DNA of 64,000 nt from Paeniglutamicibacter psychrophenolicus. Lineage in GTDB: Bacteria > Actinomycetota > Actinomycetes > Actinomycetales > Micrococcaceae. The stretch covers positions 62,001-126,000 of the forward strand of contig NZ_JAUSSH010000011.1 in the NCBI RefSeq assembly GCF_030812255.1. The letters are read 5' to 3'. The translations under genes were made by a program, and so were the position numbers. Positions within the stretch are counted from its first letter, which is position 1; each line of letters opens with the position of its first letter. The notes under the pieces were generated by a model. That model saw only the letters and a list, made by a program, of their open reading frames with translations. It was not told the origin of the DNA and searched no databases. This document shows positions 38,943 to 47,151 of the stretch, in pieces.

Positions 38943-40284
38943 GGGAGGCTCCCTCCTGCAGCGTGCGTGCCAGGCGCTGCAGCGAGCGGGTCCCGACGCG
39001 CAGCGCGCGGCGCTGCAGCCGGCGGCCCCAGTGGCGGCGGCGCCGCGGGTGCGCCCAGTGCGGGGGAAGATCCAGTGCGGCCAGCCGGCGGCGCTTGAAG
39101 TGGGCGCCGAAGCGCGAGTAGTTCGCCTCCAGGAACGCCGCGGCCTCCCCGCGCAGTCCGGGCAGGTTCTCGTATTGCATGCAGTAGGCGACCGCGCGCA
39201 GCAGGGGCGTGAGCTCGTCGTTCGGCCCCGCTTCCGCGGGCGTTTGGAGCTTGTGGACGAGCAGGGCATCGACGATCGAGACGGGGATGCGGTTGGAATT
39301 CTGGTAGGGGCCCAGTTCCTGCAGCAGCTCCCCGGTGCCCACGGCGATGACGGGGGTGCCGAGCATGTACTTGGCGCTGATCAGTGCGGTGGAGAAGCAG
39401 GAGATGACCACCAGCGGCTTCATGAGCGTGATGACGGTTTCGGCCAGCAGGTCGGTCTGAAGGATCCGAAACCCCAGGCCCAGGGATTCGGCGCGGGCAC
39501 GCAGCTGCAGCGCAGCCGTAGGGCCGGCGCTGGGGTGCGGCTTGAAAACCACTTCCGATGCCCCGGCCTCGCGTGCGGCCAGCAGCATGCCGTGGTGCAG
39601 CTCGAGTTCCGCCGCCGCGTCGAGGATGCCCAGCGAACCCAGGTACTGGCCCACCACCAGGGCGGCGCCGGAGGGCAGATCCAGCTCGGCGGGATCCAGG
39701 TCCGCTGCAAGTTCGGCAAAAACGGCGGCCAGCGACTCGAGGCCCAGCACCTTGCGTCGCACCGGGGCCTCGAGCAGCAGCATGGGTTCGAGGCCCGGGA
39801 CCAGGTCGATGTGAATGGTCTCGCGCAGGCGCTGGAGCATCTGCATCGACTGCTTGTTGCGGGTGGGGCCGTAGGACATCAGTCCGTCCGAGTGCACCGA
39901 GATCGGGGCGTCGAAGAAGATCCGGGCCATTGCCTGGGCCGGGTTCACCTGGATGGATTCGAGCACCAGGGACACCCGCTCCCCGCCGAGGTTCCAGCGG
40001 TGGCGCAACAACTTCTCGAAGAGCGGCAGCTCCTCGTTCCGGGGGTTGAATTGCCCGGGGCGGCGCGGCCACAGCAGCTCGCCGAGGTCCACCACGTCGT
40101 CGAAGCGCGCGGCCAGGGCATCGAACCCCGGGTTCTCGCGCAGCGGGGTGGTGATTTCTGGCATCTGGCTGCCGTTGGCCAGCACCAGGACGCGGCGGTC
40201 GGTGTCCGGGAGCAGGCCCGCATCCGCCATCGCTGCCAGCGAAACGACCTGGAAGTAGGCGGAGGCCTGGATAAGTTGGATCAT
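38929..40284 (-). CDS. Polysialyltransferase-like glycosyltransferase
   Basis: 451 residues. It begins MIQLIQASAYFQVVSLAAMA. The HP motif is VVFKPHPSAGPTAAL and the S motif VVISCFSTALISAKY, both characteristic of the polysialyltransferase family (CMP-sialate to alpha-2,8 chains). The C-terminal 40 residues are arginine-rich (HPRRRRHWGRRLQRR), probably a membrane-surface anchor. It overlaps the GT2 gene by four bases and the next gene by 14. Together with the adjacent genes it probably builds a nonulosonic-acid polymer. Confidence 0.75.
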   Translation of the reverse strand: MIQLIQASAYFQVVSLAAMADAGLLPDTDRRVLVLANGSQMPEITTPLRENPGFDALAARFDDVVDLGELLWPRRPGQFNPRNEELPLFEKLLRHRWNLGGERVSLVLESIQVNPAQAMARIFFDAPISVHSDGLMSYGPTRNKQSMQMLQRLRETIHIDLVPGLEPMLLLEAPVRRKVLGLESLAAVFAELAADLDPAELDLPSGAALVVGQYLGSLGILDAAAELELHHGMLLAAREAGASEVVFKPHPSAGPTAALQLRARAESLGLGFRILQTDLLAETVITLMKPLVVISCFSTALISAKYMLGTPVIAVGTGELLQELGPYQNSNRIPVSIVDALLVHKLQTPAEAGPNDELTPLLRAVAYCMQYENLPGLRGEAAAFLEANYSRFGAHFKRRRLAALDLPPHWAHPRRRRHWGRRLQRRALRVGTRSLQRLARTLQEGASRASR

Positions 40285-41306
40285 TTGCTTCTCCCCTTGG
40301 CCGCGGCCGAAGGCAGCAGGCCGGTCAATGTCTTGCGGCGCTTGGCGTCGATTTGGGCCAACCCGTCATCCAGCAGCGGCGCGGGTATGGCTGCGAGCCG
40401 CTGCGCAATGCCCTCGCGCAGGGACTGGCGCAGGGCAGGAGGGAACTGGGCAGACCTCCCCAGGTGGTGGCAGGAAATGGCGAGGAACTGGCGCAACGCC
40501 TTGGGCCCGTGGGCCTCGTGCGCCGGGTCGCCCAGCACCATGTCCAGGATTCCGGCGAAGGCGTCAAGGAAGTCCAGCTGGCGGTCGTCGAAGACCTGTG
40601 TGAGCGAGCCGGGCAGCCCGCGGCGGTAGAAGATCCCGTGGGCGTTGAGCACCGCGTAGCTTTTCGCCTTCAGGGCGAGCTCCCAGAACCAGGGCCGGTC
40701 CTCGCAGGTGCGCAGCTCCTCGTTGAACCGCGGCGCGGCGGAGCTCAGCATCTCGGCGCGGTACATGCCCGCCCAGACCAGCGGATAGTCGATCATGGTC
40801 GCGGTGTGGATGGGCGAGATGTCGTCGGCCGGGTCCAACACGACGTTTCGGTTCGCCTGCGGGGCCCGGTACAGGGTCCGGTTCCCGCCGGTCACGCGCA
40901 CGTGGTCGCAGCGCACGTAGTCCACGTCCAGTTCCTCAAGCCCGTCGGCCAGCTGGGCCAGGTGGTTGGGGGCAAACCAGTCATCGGGATCCAGGAACAC
41001 CACGAATTCGCCGCTGGCGTTTTCCAGCCCGGTGTTGCGGGCGGCGGACACCCCGCGGTTGGCCGCGTGGGTGATGATCTTCAGGCCCGGGATCCGTGCG
41101 CCGAACTCCGCGGCGATCGCCGCGGTGGCATCGGTGGAGGCGTCATCGACCACCAGGACTTCCAGTTCCCGTCTCTTCAGTCGTTGGCGGGCCAGGGACG
41201 CCAGGGTGTCGCCAATGAAATCCTGCTGGTTCATCGCGGGGATGATGACGCTGATGCGCCCGGGGATCCGGGACGTGGCGGGGGGAAGCTCGGTTGTGGA
41301 AGGCAT
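40281..41306 (-). CDS. Family 2 glycosyltransferase
   Basis: 341-residue GT-A enzyme: RISVIIPAMNQQDFIGDTLA, then LEVLVVDDASTDATAAIAAE, with the DxD-type motif FLDPDDW. The C-terminal part resembles those of surface-polymer glycosyltransferases. ATG start at 41304-41306. Overlapping stop/start with the polysialyltransferase-like gene (ATGA). A GC-rich hairpin separates it from neuB, so expression of the three following genes may be tuned there. Confidence 0.88.
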   Translation of the reverse strand: MPSTTELPPATSRIPGRISVIIPAMNQQDFIGDTLASLARQRLKRRELEVLVVDDASTDATAAIAAEFGARIPGLKIITHAANRGVSAARNTGLENASGEFVVFLDPDDWFAPNHLAQLADGLEELDVDYVRCDHVRVTGGNRTLYRAPQANRNVVLDPADDISPIHTATMIDYPLVWAGMYRAEMLSSAAPRFNEELRTCEDRPWFWELALKAKSYAVLNAHGIFYRRGLPGSLTQVFDDRQLDFLDAFAGILDMVLGDPAHEAHGPKALRQFLAISCHHLGRSAQFPPALRQSLREGIAQRLAAIPAPLLDDGLAQIDAKRRKTLTGLLPSAAAKGRSK

Positions 41307-41368
41307 GGGGATCTCGGGATGGTCCTTAAGTCTGGGAAAGCCGGTCGGCGGCGTTTGGCCGCCCAATG

Positions 41369-41406
41369 CCGTTGGGGTGCCCGCCGGAAGGCGGACACCC
41401 CAACGG
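41369..41406 (-). promoter_or_regulatory. Hairpin between neuB and the GT2 gene
   Basis: CCGTTGGGGTG, one mismatched base, CCGCC, loop GGAA, then the complementary arm (41369-41406). There is no U-run on the minus strand, so it may be a partial terminator, attenuator or RNA processing site inside the operon. Confidence 0.5.
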
Positions 41407-41434
41407 TCCTGTTGCTATGCGGAAAGGCTGAGGA

Positions 41435-42328
41435 TCAGGCGTCGACGCGGCGCAAGCGGGACAGCGGTGCCAGCTCGCCCGGGAAGACCTTCTTGACGCC
41501 GTCGCCCATGGCCTGCTCCAGGATGCGGATGTCGCGGATCAGCGCCTCGAAGCCCTTCGGCTCCAGCGAGGACGCCTGGTCCGAGCCCCACATGGTGCGG
41601 TCCAGGGTGATGTGGCGCTCGACGGTGACGGCGCCCAGGGCGACGGCAGCCAGCGAGATCTGCAGGCCGCGCTCGTGGCCCGAGTAGCCGACCGGCACCT
41701 GGTAGCGCTCCTGCAGCGTGGTGATCATGCGCAGGTTGGCCTCTTCGGGAGGCAGCGGGTAGGTGGAGGTTGCGTGCATCATGACCAGCTTGTCGGTGCC
41801 GAGGGTTTCCACGGCCTTGTCGATCTGCTCGATCGTGGACATGCCGGTGGAGAGGATGATCGGCTTGCCGGTCTCGGCCAGCGCCTTGAGCAGCTCGAGG
41901 TCGGTGACCGAGGCGGAGGCGACCTTGTGGGTCACGGCGCCCTGCTCTTCCATGAATTCGACCGAGGGCACGTCCCACGGGGAGGCGAAGGCGTGCAGGC
42001 CCTGTGCGGCGGCGTAGCGGATCAGCTCCTTGTACTGCGCGGCATCGAACTCGACGCGGTAGCGGTAGTCCAGGTAGGTCATGTCGCCCCACGGGGTGGA
42101 GCGGATCTTGTCGCGCATGTCCATCGGGGTGGAGATGTCCGGGGTGCGCTTCTGGAACTTCACGGCGTTGGCGCCGGCCTTGGCGGAGACGTCGATCAGC
42201 TGCTTGGCGATCTCCATGTCGCCGTTGTGGTTGATGCCGATCTCGCCGATGACGTAGACCTGCTGGCCGGTGCCGAGGGTCTGCTCGCCGATGGTGACGG
42301 GTGCGGTTTCGGTGGTGGTGATAGTCAT
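41435..42328 (-). CDS. neuB: NeuB-type nonulosonic acid synthase lacking the SAF domain
   Basis: 297 residues. The NeuB TIM barrel is clear: QVYVIGEIGINHNGDMEIAK, AGANAVKFQK, FASPWD, KVASASVTDLELLKALAETG, HATSTYPLPPEEANLR and VGYSGHERG, ending with LDRTMWGSDQASSLEP. These enzymes condense PEP with a six-carbon sugar (ManNAc, ManNAc-6-P or mannose-6-P). The usual ~60-residue C-terminal antifreeze-like (SAF) domain of NeuB is missing; the protein ends LAPLSRLRRVDA. Start ATG 42326-42328. Whether the product is Neu5Ac, Kdn or another nonulosonate cannot be decided from sequence. Confidence 0.9.
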   Translation of the reverse strand: MTITTTETAPVTIGEQTLGTGQQVYVIGEIGINHNGDMEIAKQLIDVSAKAGANAVKFQKRTPDISTPMDMRDKIRSTPWGDMTYLDYRYRVEFDAAQYKELIRYAAAQGLHAFASPWDVPSVEFMEEQGAVTHKVASASVTDLELLKALAETGKPIILSTGMSTIEQIDKAVETLGTDKLVMMHATSTYPLPPEEANLRMITTLQERYQVPVGYSGHERGLQISLAAVALGAVTVERHITLDRTMWGSDQASSLEPKGFEALIRDIRILEQAMGDGVKKVFPGELAPLSRLRRVDA

Positions 42329-42414
42329 GGGGACATGCCTTTCATGTGTTGCCGGACCGTTCGGGGATTGAGTGGGTGAAGGTCTCGGTGAGGATTGGTG
42401 GAAAACTGTGGGGC

Positions 42415-43638
42415 CTATTGGGCCAGGGATGGTTCCAGGGGCCCGGATGCCGGGGCGGAGGCCGCCACGGTGCTTGGGGTGGTGATGCCGGCCAGGATGA
42501 GGTCGGCGGCTTCGCGGACCGCGCCGTGGCCGCCGTTGGTGGAAAGGCGGTGCCGGGCCGCGGCGTGGACCGAATCGCGGGCGTCGGCCACGGTCAGCGG
42601 CCAGCCGACCTGGCTCATGGCGTCGAGGTCGTTCACGTCGTTGCCCAGGTAGGCGACGCGTGCCGGGTCCAGGCCGCGCTCGGCGATCCATTGGTTCAGC
42701 ACGGTGGCCTTGTCGGTCACGGATTGGGCGACGTCCACGCCGAGCTTGGCGGCCCGGGCGGTGACCACGGGGTTGGTTTCGGTGGAAAGGATCAGCAAAT
42801 GGATTCCGGCCTTCTTCAGCAGTGAGATGCCCATGCCGTCGGAACGGGAGACCCGCACCGCCTCGGTGCCGTCCTGGCTGAGGTAGGCGGTGTCTTCGGT
42901 GTGGACGCCGTCGAAGTCGGTGACCAGTGCGTCCACGTCGATCCCTGCGGCGGGCGTGTTGCCTGACAGCCGCCAGCGGGCCAACTCCAGGTCCGCCTCG
43001 GTGTCGATGTCGATGCCGTGCTCCTCGGGAACCCGGGCCAGGGCCAGGGACCCGAAGAAGCGATGCTCAGCCTCCAGGAACCCGGCGGTGTCCATGACGT
43101 AGAACGCCCCGGTTTCGCGGAAGCGCGGCTCGCGGTCCTGCCGGCGCGGACGCCGGGCAGCGTCGTGGCCGCTGGCATGGGCAGCACCGGTCTCGTCGCA
43201 GCTCCAGTGGAACCCGTGGTCCGGGACCACCGCGAAGCTCACGTCCGCCGCTCCGCTGGCGACCGTGGTGATGGCCCCCTGCAGGTCCGCCGGGTCGATG
43301 ACCGGCGAGGTGCATTGGATGAAGACGGTGATTTGGGGGAGTACGTCCAGGGTGCCCAGGGCGTGCAACAACACCGATTCGCTGCTTGCGGTATCACCGG
43401 CGATATCTGCCGGGCGGTCGATGACTGTCGCACCGTGGGCCAGGGCCTCGGCCTTGATCTCCGGGTGGTCCGTGCTGACCACGACGTCGAGAACTGACGG
43501 CGTGGCAAACGCGGATTCAATGGCCCGTGCCAACAAGGTTTGGCCGCCGATCCTGCGCAGGTTTTTTAGCTTGATCCCTTTCGATCCTCCACGTGCCGGG
43601 ATGATGACCAGGGTTTTTGCTTCACTGTTCGTGCTCAC
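42415..43638 (-). CDS. neuA: CMP-nonulosonate cytidylyltransferase fused to a KdsC-like phosphatase
   Basis: 407 residues, two domains. Residues 1-225 are a NeuA-type transferase: LVIIPARGGSKGIKLKNLRR, TVFIQCTSPVIDPADL and RFRETGAFYVMD. Residues 235-385 are a HAD phosphatase of the KdsC type: VTDFDGVHTEDTAYLSQDG, SDGMGISLLKKAGI, STETNPVVTARAAKLGV and YLGNDVNDLDAM. The fusion implies that a 9-phosphate intermediate is dephosphorylated before CMP activation, as in Kdn or phosphorylated sialate routes. Start taken at GTG 43636-43638; a TTG two codons earlier is possible. First gene of the cluster. Confidence 0.9.
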   Translation of the reverse strand: MSTNSEAKTLVIIPARGGSKGIKLKNLRRIGGQTLLARAIESAFATPSVLDVVVSTDHPEIKAEALAHGATVIDRPADIAGDTASSESVLLHALGTLDVLPQITVFIQCTSPVIDPADLQGAITTVASGAADVSFAVVPDHGFHWSCDETGAAHASGHDAARRPRRQDREPRFRETGAFYVMDTAGFLEAEHRFFGSLALARVPEEHGIDIDTEADLELARWRLSGNTPAAGIDVDALVTDFDGVHTEDTAYLSQDGTEAVRVSRSDGMGISLLKKAGIHLLILSTETNPVVTARAAKLGVDVAQSVTDKATVLNQWIAERGLDPARVAYLGNDVNDLDAMSQVGWPLTVADARDSVHAAARHRLSTNGGHGAVREAADLILAGITTPSTVAASAPASGPLEPSLAQ

Positions 43639-43754
43639 AACCAAAGACGCTATCGGCGCGAATCAACCAATTGGCCGCATTCAGGTTAACGGCAGGCGAC
43701 AACTGCAAGGCCAATGGGTGCGGGGCTGTTGGGGCATGGACGTAGAGTGGCTCC

Positions 43755-44300
43755 ATGAGTGGATGCGAGGACCGAATATCGCTGCGTGGCTTGGTGCTTT
43801 CCGATGCCGCCACCATGGCGCAATGGGCAGGGGACCCGGAGTTTTGCCGCGCCGCGGGATGGTCGACGGACCTGGAGCCGCGGGCCCACCTGGAGTTCCA
43901 GCGCGGAATCGTGCTCGATCCCCCGGCCGACCTGGTGCGGCTCGGAGTCGAGTTTTCCGGTGGCCTGGTCGGCTACGTGGACCTTCACGGCATCGAGCCG
44001 CGGCGTCGCGAGTTGGGGTTCTTGATCGGGGAACGCCGGCTGTGGTGCAGGGGACTGGGGCGCAGGGCCGCCGCCGCGGCCCTGGAGCACGGTTTTGTCC
44101 GGTTGGGCCTGGATGAAATCTGGGCCGAGGCACTGGAAGCGAATGCTGGTTCGCTGCGCATATTGTGCGGACTCGGCTTCAGGTCCACCGGTACGGGGGA
44201 CACGGAGGAGTTCTTGGGCGTTCCCGGAGTGTACCGATGCTTCGCGCTTTCCGCTGGGGAGTGGGCCGCTGGAGACGGGGATCCCGCGCTGTACCTATGA
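43755..44300 (+). CDS. GNAT-family N-acetyltransferase
   Basis: 181 residues from ATG 43755. The acetyl-CoA fold is visible: ISLRGLVLSDAATMAQWAGD, LGFLIGERRLWCRGLGRRAA (variant of the Q/RxxGxG/A loop) and LDEIWAEALEANAGSLRILC, followed by GLGFRSTG. It resembles RimJ/RimL-type transferases. Substrate unknown. It diverges from the nonulosonate cluster with a 116-bp gap and might act on its products, but it equally could be unrelated. Confidence 0.85.
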   Translation: MSGCEDRISLRGLVLSDAATMAQWAGDPEFCRAAGWSTDLEPRAHLEFQRGIVLDPPADLVRLGVEFSGGLVGYVDLHGIEPRRRELGFLIGERRLWCRGLGRRAAAAALEHGFVRLGLDEIWAEALEANAGSLRILCGLGFRSTGTGDTEEFLGVPGVYRCFALSAGEWAAGDGDPALYL

Positions 44301-44338
44301 TGGAAAGGACCGGTGATTCGTCGACAGCAAGGAACAAC

Positions 44339-44791
44339 GTGAGTGACAAAGTGCTGGCAGACCCGCTGGCCTTGGAGAACCAGGTCTGTTTCGCCCTGTC
44401 GCTGGCCTCGCGCAGCGTGATTGCGGCCTACCGGCCGGTCCTTGAACCGTTGGGCCTGACCCACCCGCAGTACCTGGTCATGTTGACCCTGTGGGAACAC
44501 GAACCGCTTTCGATCAAGGAACTGAGCGCGCTGCTCCATCTGGACCCGGGCACGCTCTCGCCGCTGGTCAAGCGGATCGAGGTGCTGGGGTACGTGCAAC
44601 GCAGCCGCAGCGCAGTCGACGAGCGGATCCTGCAGGTCGTCCTGACCGAGAAGGGCAGGGCCGCGCGCGAGGTGGCCCTCGAGATCCCCAAGGAGATGAT
44701 GCGGCGCCTGGACATCGACGTCGAGGAGCTCAATGCGCTGCACGGAACCATGAAGAAGCTCATTGACGCCGCCATGAGGTCCCAGCACTAG
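44339..44791 (+). CDS. MarR-family regulator, OhrR-like
   Basis: 150 residues from GTG 44339 with AAGGAAC upstream. The N-terminal LENQVCFALSLASRSVIAAY, with Cys17, and LGLTHPQYLVMLTLWE match OhrR, the organic-peroxide-sensing repressor whose single N-terminal cysteine is oxidised. The winged helix is LDPGTLSPLVKRIEVLGYVQ. No ohr peroxidase gene is adjacent, so its target may be elsewhere or be the next small gene. It follows the GNAT gene by 38 bp. Confidence 0.85.
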   Translation: MSDKVLADPLALENQVCFALSLASRSVIAAYRPVLEPLGLTHPQYLVMLTLWEHEPLSIKELSALLHLDPGTLSPLVKRIEVLGYVQRSRSAVDERILQVVLTEKGRAAREVALEIPKEMMRRLDIDVEELNALHGTMKKLIDAAMRSQH

Positions 44792-44936
44792 GCCGCTATG
44801 TTCTACCAGGGCCGGGATCCGGCCAATTAGTTGGTGCACCAATCATTCGAATACAATTGAAGATAACAGCCGCACGTCCGCGGAGAATCCGTCACGCAGC
44901 AGCGAACCGGATCCCCACAGAAAGAGACTGAAAACC

Positions 44937-45170
44937 ATGAGCGACAAGAGACTGCCCATCGTCAAGGACACCACTGGGCTGAGCCTCGTCTACCGGGCCC
45001 TGTGGCGCCTGCAGTTCGTGGGGTTCTTCTTCTTCGGCCCGGCAGAGCTTCCCCCGCACCGCGACCCGAAGGAAAAGCTGAAGCGCGAGCGCGCCCGGAA
45101 GGTACTTGCCGCGCACGAAGCTGCCGGAACCCAGGCACCCGACGAGGTCATCGCAACCGCCAACCGCTGA
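44937..45170 (+). CDS. Small conserved-looking hypothetical protein
   Basis: 77 residues from ATG 44937, preceded by AGAAAGAGA. The sequence (MSDKRLPIVKDTTGLSLVYR, then LWRLQFVGFFFFGPAELPPH) has one short hydrophobic patch, too short for a sure membrane span, and a charged KLKRERARKVLAAHEA helix. Codon use is typical of the genome. No function recognised. It lies 145 bp after the OhrR-like gene. Confidence 0.6.
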   Translation: MSDKRLPIVKDTTGLSLVYRALWRLQFVGFFFFGPAELPPHRDPKEKLKRERARKVLAAHEAAGTQAPDEVIATANR

Positions 45171-45250
45171 TCCGCGGATTTCGCGCAACCCACAGCTCGA
45201 CGCAGGGGAAACGCAACTTTGTGCATGCTTTGTTGAGCCTGCGCTGCACC

Positions 45251-45294
45251 GGCGGCAAAACCTCAAGAGTGGCCCGAAGGCCCTTGAGCCGCCT
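45251..45294 (+). promoter_or_regulatory. Structured RNA leader element upstream of the SipW operon
   Basis: Three nested helices can form: GGCGG/CCGCC, CTCAAG/CTTGAG and GGCC/GGCC with a CGAA loop. The unpaired bases are all on the 5' side (AAAAC and AGT). It lies about 120-160 bases before the first exported-protein gene. It resembles no riboswitch class I know. Confidence 0.35.
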
Positions 45295-45361
45295 GCGGAA
45301 AGCTTGGCGCAAGTTTGCAAAAAAGATGCTCCCTTCCTTGCAGTTCAACTCGGAGAGTTGA

Positions 45362-45392
45362 TCCTGCACCGGCCGCTGGGGCCGGCGCAGGA
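45362..45392 (+). terminator. Terminator-like hairpin in the SipW-operon leader (possible attenuator)
   Basis: TCCTGCACCGGCC / GGCCGGCGCAGGA with one mismatch and a five-base loop, followed by CTTTTCG, 18 bases before the ATG at 45411. Its position upstream of the coding region suggests transcription attenuation or a boundary with the preceding gene. Confidence 0.45.
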
Positions 45393-45410
45393 CTTTTCGA
45401 GGATTGCACC

Positions 45411-45935
45411 ATGAACAAGATGACCAAAGGCGCACTCGCAACCGGCCTCGGCGTGGCCCTGCTGCTTGGCGGAGGCGGAACACTCGCCGTCTGGAACACC
45501 ACGGTTGAAGCCAACGCCGGGAAGATCGTCACCGGCGACCTGCAGCTGACAGCGGGCCAGGGGACGTGGAGCAACGCTTCCGGCCAGGCAATCGACCCCG
45601 CCACCTACAAGGTGGTCCCGGGAGACGAGCTGCGCTTCTCCCAGCCGGTCACCGTGAAGCTCACGGGAGACCAAATGCGTGCCTCCCTCACCGTCTCCGA
45701 CAAGCTCGCTTCGTCGGCCTCCTACCTAAGCGTGGCGAACCCGGTCCTCACCGATGGACACGGTGCCACCGTTCCCGCTGAACTGCTCCCGGCATCCAGC
45801 GGCGTCTACACCGCCTCGGTGCTCGTGACGTTCCCGGCATCGACCACGGGCACCACGGGCGCCGAGGCCACCAACGACCTGGGCAAGATCGGCTTCAAGC
45901 TGGAGCAGAAGGCCCCGACGAGCCCCACTCCCTAG
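45411..45935 (+). CDS. Alternate-type signal peptide exported protein
   Basis: 174 residues from ATG 45411 with GAGG upstream. The N-terminus (MNKMTKGALATGLGVALLLG, then GGTLAVWNTT) is the SipW-dependent signal class, in which the hydrophobic stretch is followed by a tryptophan-asparagine motif. The mature part is a secreted beta-rich domain (GKIVTGDLQLTAGQGTWSN). Such proteins are cleaved by SipW and can form surface fibres like TasA. First gene of a four-gene operon that encodes SipW. Confidence 0.82.
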   Translation: MNKMTKGALATGLGVALLLGGGGTLAVWNTTVEANAGKIVTGDLQLTAGQGTWSNASGQAIDPATYKVVPGDELRFSQPVTVKLTGDQMRASLTVSDKLASSASYLSVANPVLTDGHGATVPAELLPASSGVYTASVLVTFPASTTGTTGAEATNDLGKIGFKLEQKAPTSPTP

Positions 45936-45970
45936 GCAACGAGGCAAATCCGGAACGCCGGGGCACCGCA

Positions 45971-46513
45971 ATGGGGACAAGAACCGTACTGAAAGCCGGG
46001 GCGCTTCTGGCCATCGTCGCCATCCTGGGCCTTGGCGCCGTACAGGGCACACTGGCCGCCTGGAATACGGCGTCCGCCTCGAAAACCCAGACCGTCACCA
46101 CCGCCCGGTTCTCCCTGTCCATCAAGGCGGCGGACGCCGCGGCGCAACAGCTGTCCGTCTCCGGGCAGGAAGTGTCGCTGCCCGGAGCCACCGGCCTGTT
46201 GCCCGGAACTTCCCGCACCACGGCCCTGACGCTGACCAACACGTCGGACGCGGGCAGCGGGTTGCTGGCGGCCACGGTGGAGGTCGGGAGCCCCAGGGCT
46301 TCGGGGGCCCTGGCGGCCTACCTCGGCACCGAGATCTACCGCGCCCAGGGCACCGATTGCTCGGTGGCCGCCACGCCAAGCCAGCTGAAACTGGCCCAGG
46401 GCAAAAGTACCGTGCTGTGCCTGCGCACCACGCTGGCCGGCAACGCGCCCGCAACACTCGGGAGAGCGGGCGCGAAAATCACTTTTTCCCTGGGTTCCAC
46501 CCAATACCCCTGA
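45971..46513 (+). CDS. SipW-dependent exported protein
   Basis: 180 residues. The signal segment LLAIVAILGLGAVQGTLAAW followed by NTASAS is again of the SipW class (W-N after the hydrophobic core). The mature protein is Ala/Ser/Thr-rich with two cysteines (DCSVAAT and VLCLRTT) that could form a disulfide. It lies 35 bp after the previous gene and 35 bp before sipW. Likely a surface-fibre or camelysin/TasA-like component; the exact role is unknown. Confidence 0.78.
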   Translation: MGTRTVLKAGALLAIVAILGLGAVQGTLAAWNTASASKTQTVTTARFSLSIKAADAAAQQLSVSGQEVSLPGATGLLPGTSRTTALTLTNTSDAGSGLLAATVEVGSPRASGALAAYLGTEIYRAQGTDCSVAATPSQLKLAQGKSTVLCLRTTLAGNAPATLGRAGAKITFSLGSTQYP

Positions 46514-46548
46514 TCCACCCGGCCACGAATTCAATGAGGTTCCCCGCC

Positions 46549-47151
46549 ATGACCCGGCATCCTTCGTCACCCCGACCTTCTTCCGCTTCCACGCCCCTGC
46601 GCCGGGCGGGAACCGCGGCCAGCTTCGTGCTGCTGGTGGCCGCGGCCCTGGCCGCGCTGGTGCTCGTCGTGGTTCCGCTGCTGACCGGATCCCAGACCTA
46701 CTCCGTGCTGACCAGCTCCATGAAGCCGAACTACGGTCCCGGGACCCTGCTGGTCGTCAAGCCCGCACCCCATGAATCCCTGAAGGTGGGCGACGTGGTG
46801 ACCTACCAGGTGGAATCCGGGCGCCCGGATGTCATCACCCACCGCATCGAGGCCCTCGCCGCCGACCAGGACGGCCACCGGACGCTGGTGACCAAGGGAG
46901 ACAACAACGACGTCGCCGACGAGTTGCCCGTTACCGAGGTGCAGGTCCGCGGAAAGCTGTCCTATGCCGTCCCCTATGCCGGGTTCGCGGCCAATTGGCT
47001 GGGCACCCAGGACCGCGGCGCGGCCGGCCGGATTGCCGCGGCGGGACTCATCGGGTACGGGGTGCTCACCATGATCCTCGGTCTGCGTGCCCGCCGGCGC
47101 GCGGCAACAAACAACGCCGCATCCCGCGGCCCAGACAAGGTTCCGGCATGA
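46549..47151 (+). CDS. sipW: Signal peptidase I, SipW (ER) type
   Basis: 200 residues from ATG 46549 (GAGG nine bases upstream; ATG 46534 is an alternative). One N-terminal membrane segment precedes the catalytic serine in SVLTSSMKP (Ser57). The general base is a histidine in DVITHRI (His98) instead of the bacterial lysine, which defines the SipW/archaeal class. VTKGDNNDVAD follows, and a second membrane segment lies near the C-terminus. It should process the three exported proteins around it. The stop overlaps the next start (ATGA). Confidence 0.9.
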   Translation: MTRHPSSPRPSSASTPLRRAGTAASFVLLVAAALAALVLVVVPLLTGSQTYSVLTSSMKPNYGPGTLLVVKPAPHESLKVGDVVTYQVESGRPDVITHRIEALAADQDGHRTLVTKGDNNDVADELPVTEVQVRGKLSYAVPYAGFAANWLGTQDRGAAGRIAAAGLIGYGVLTMILGLRARRRAATNNAASRGPDKVPA

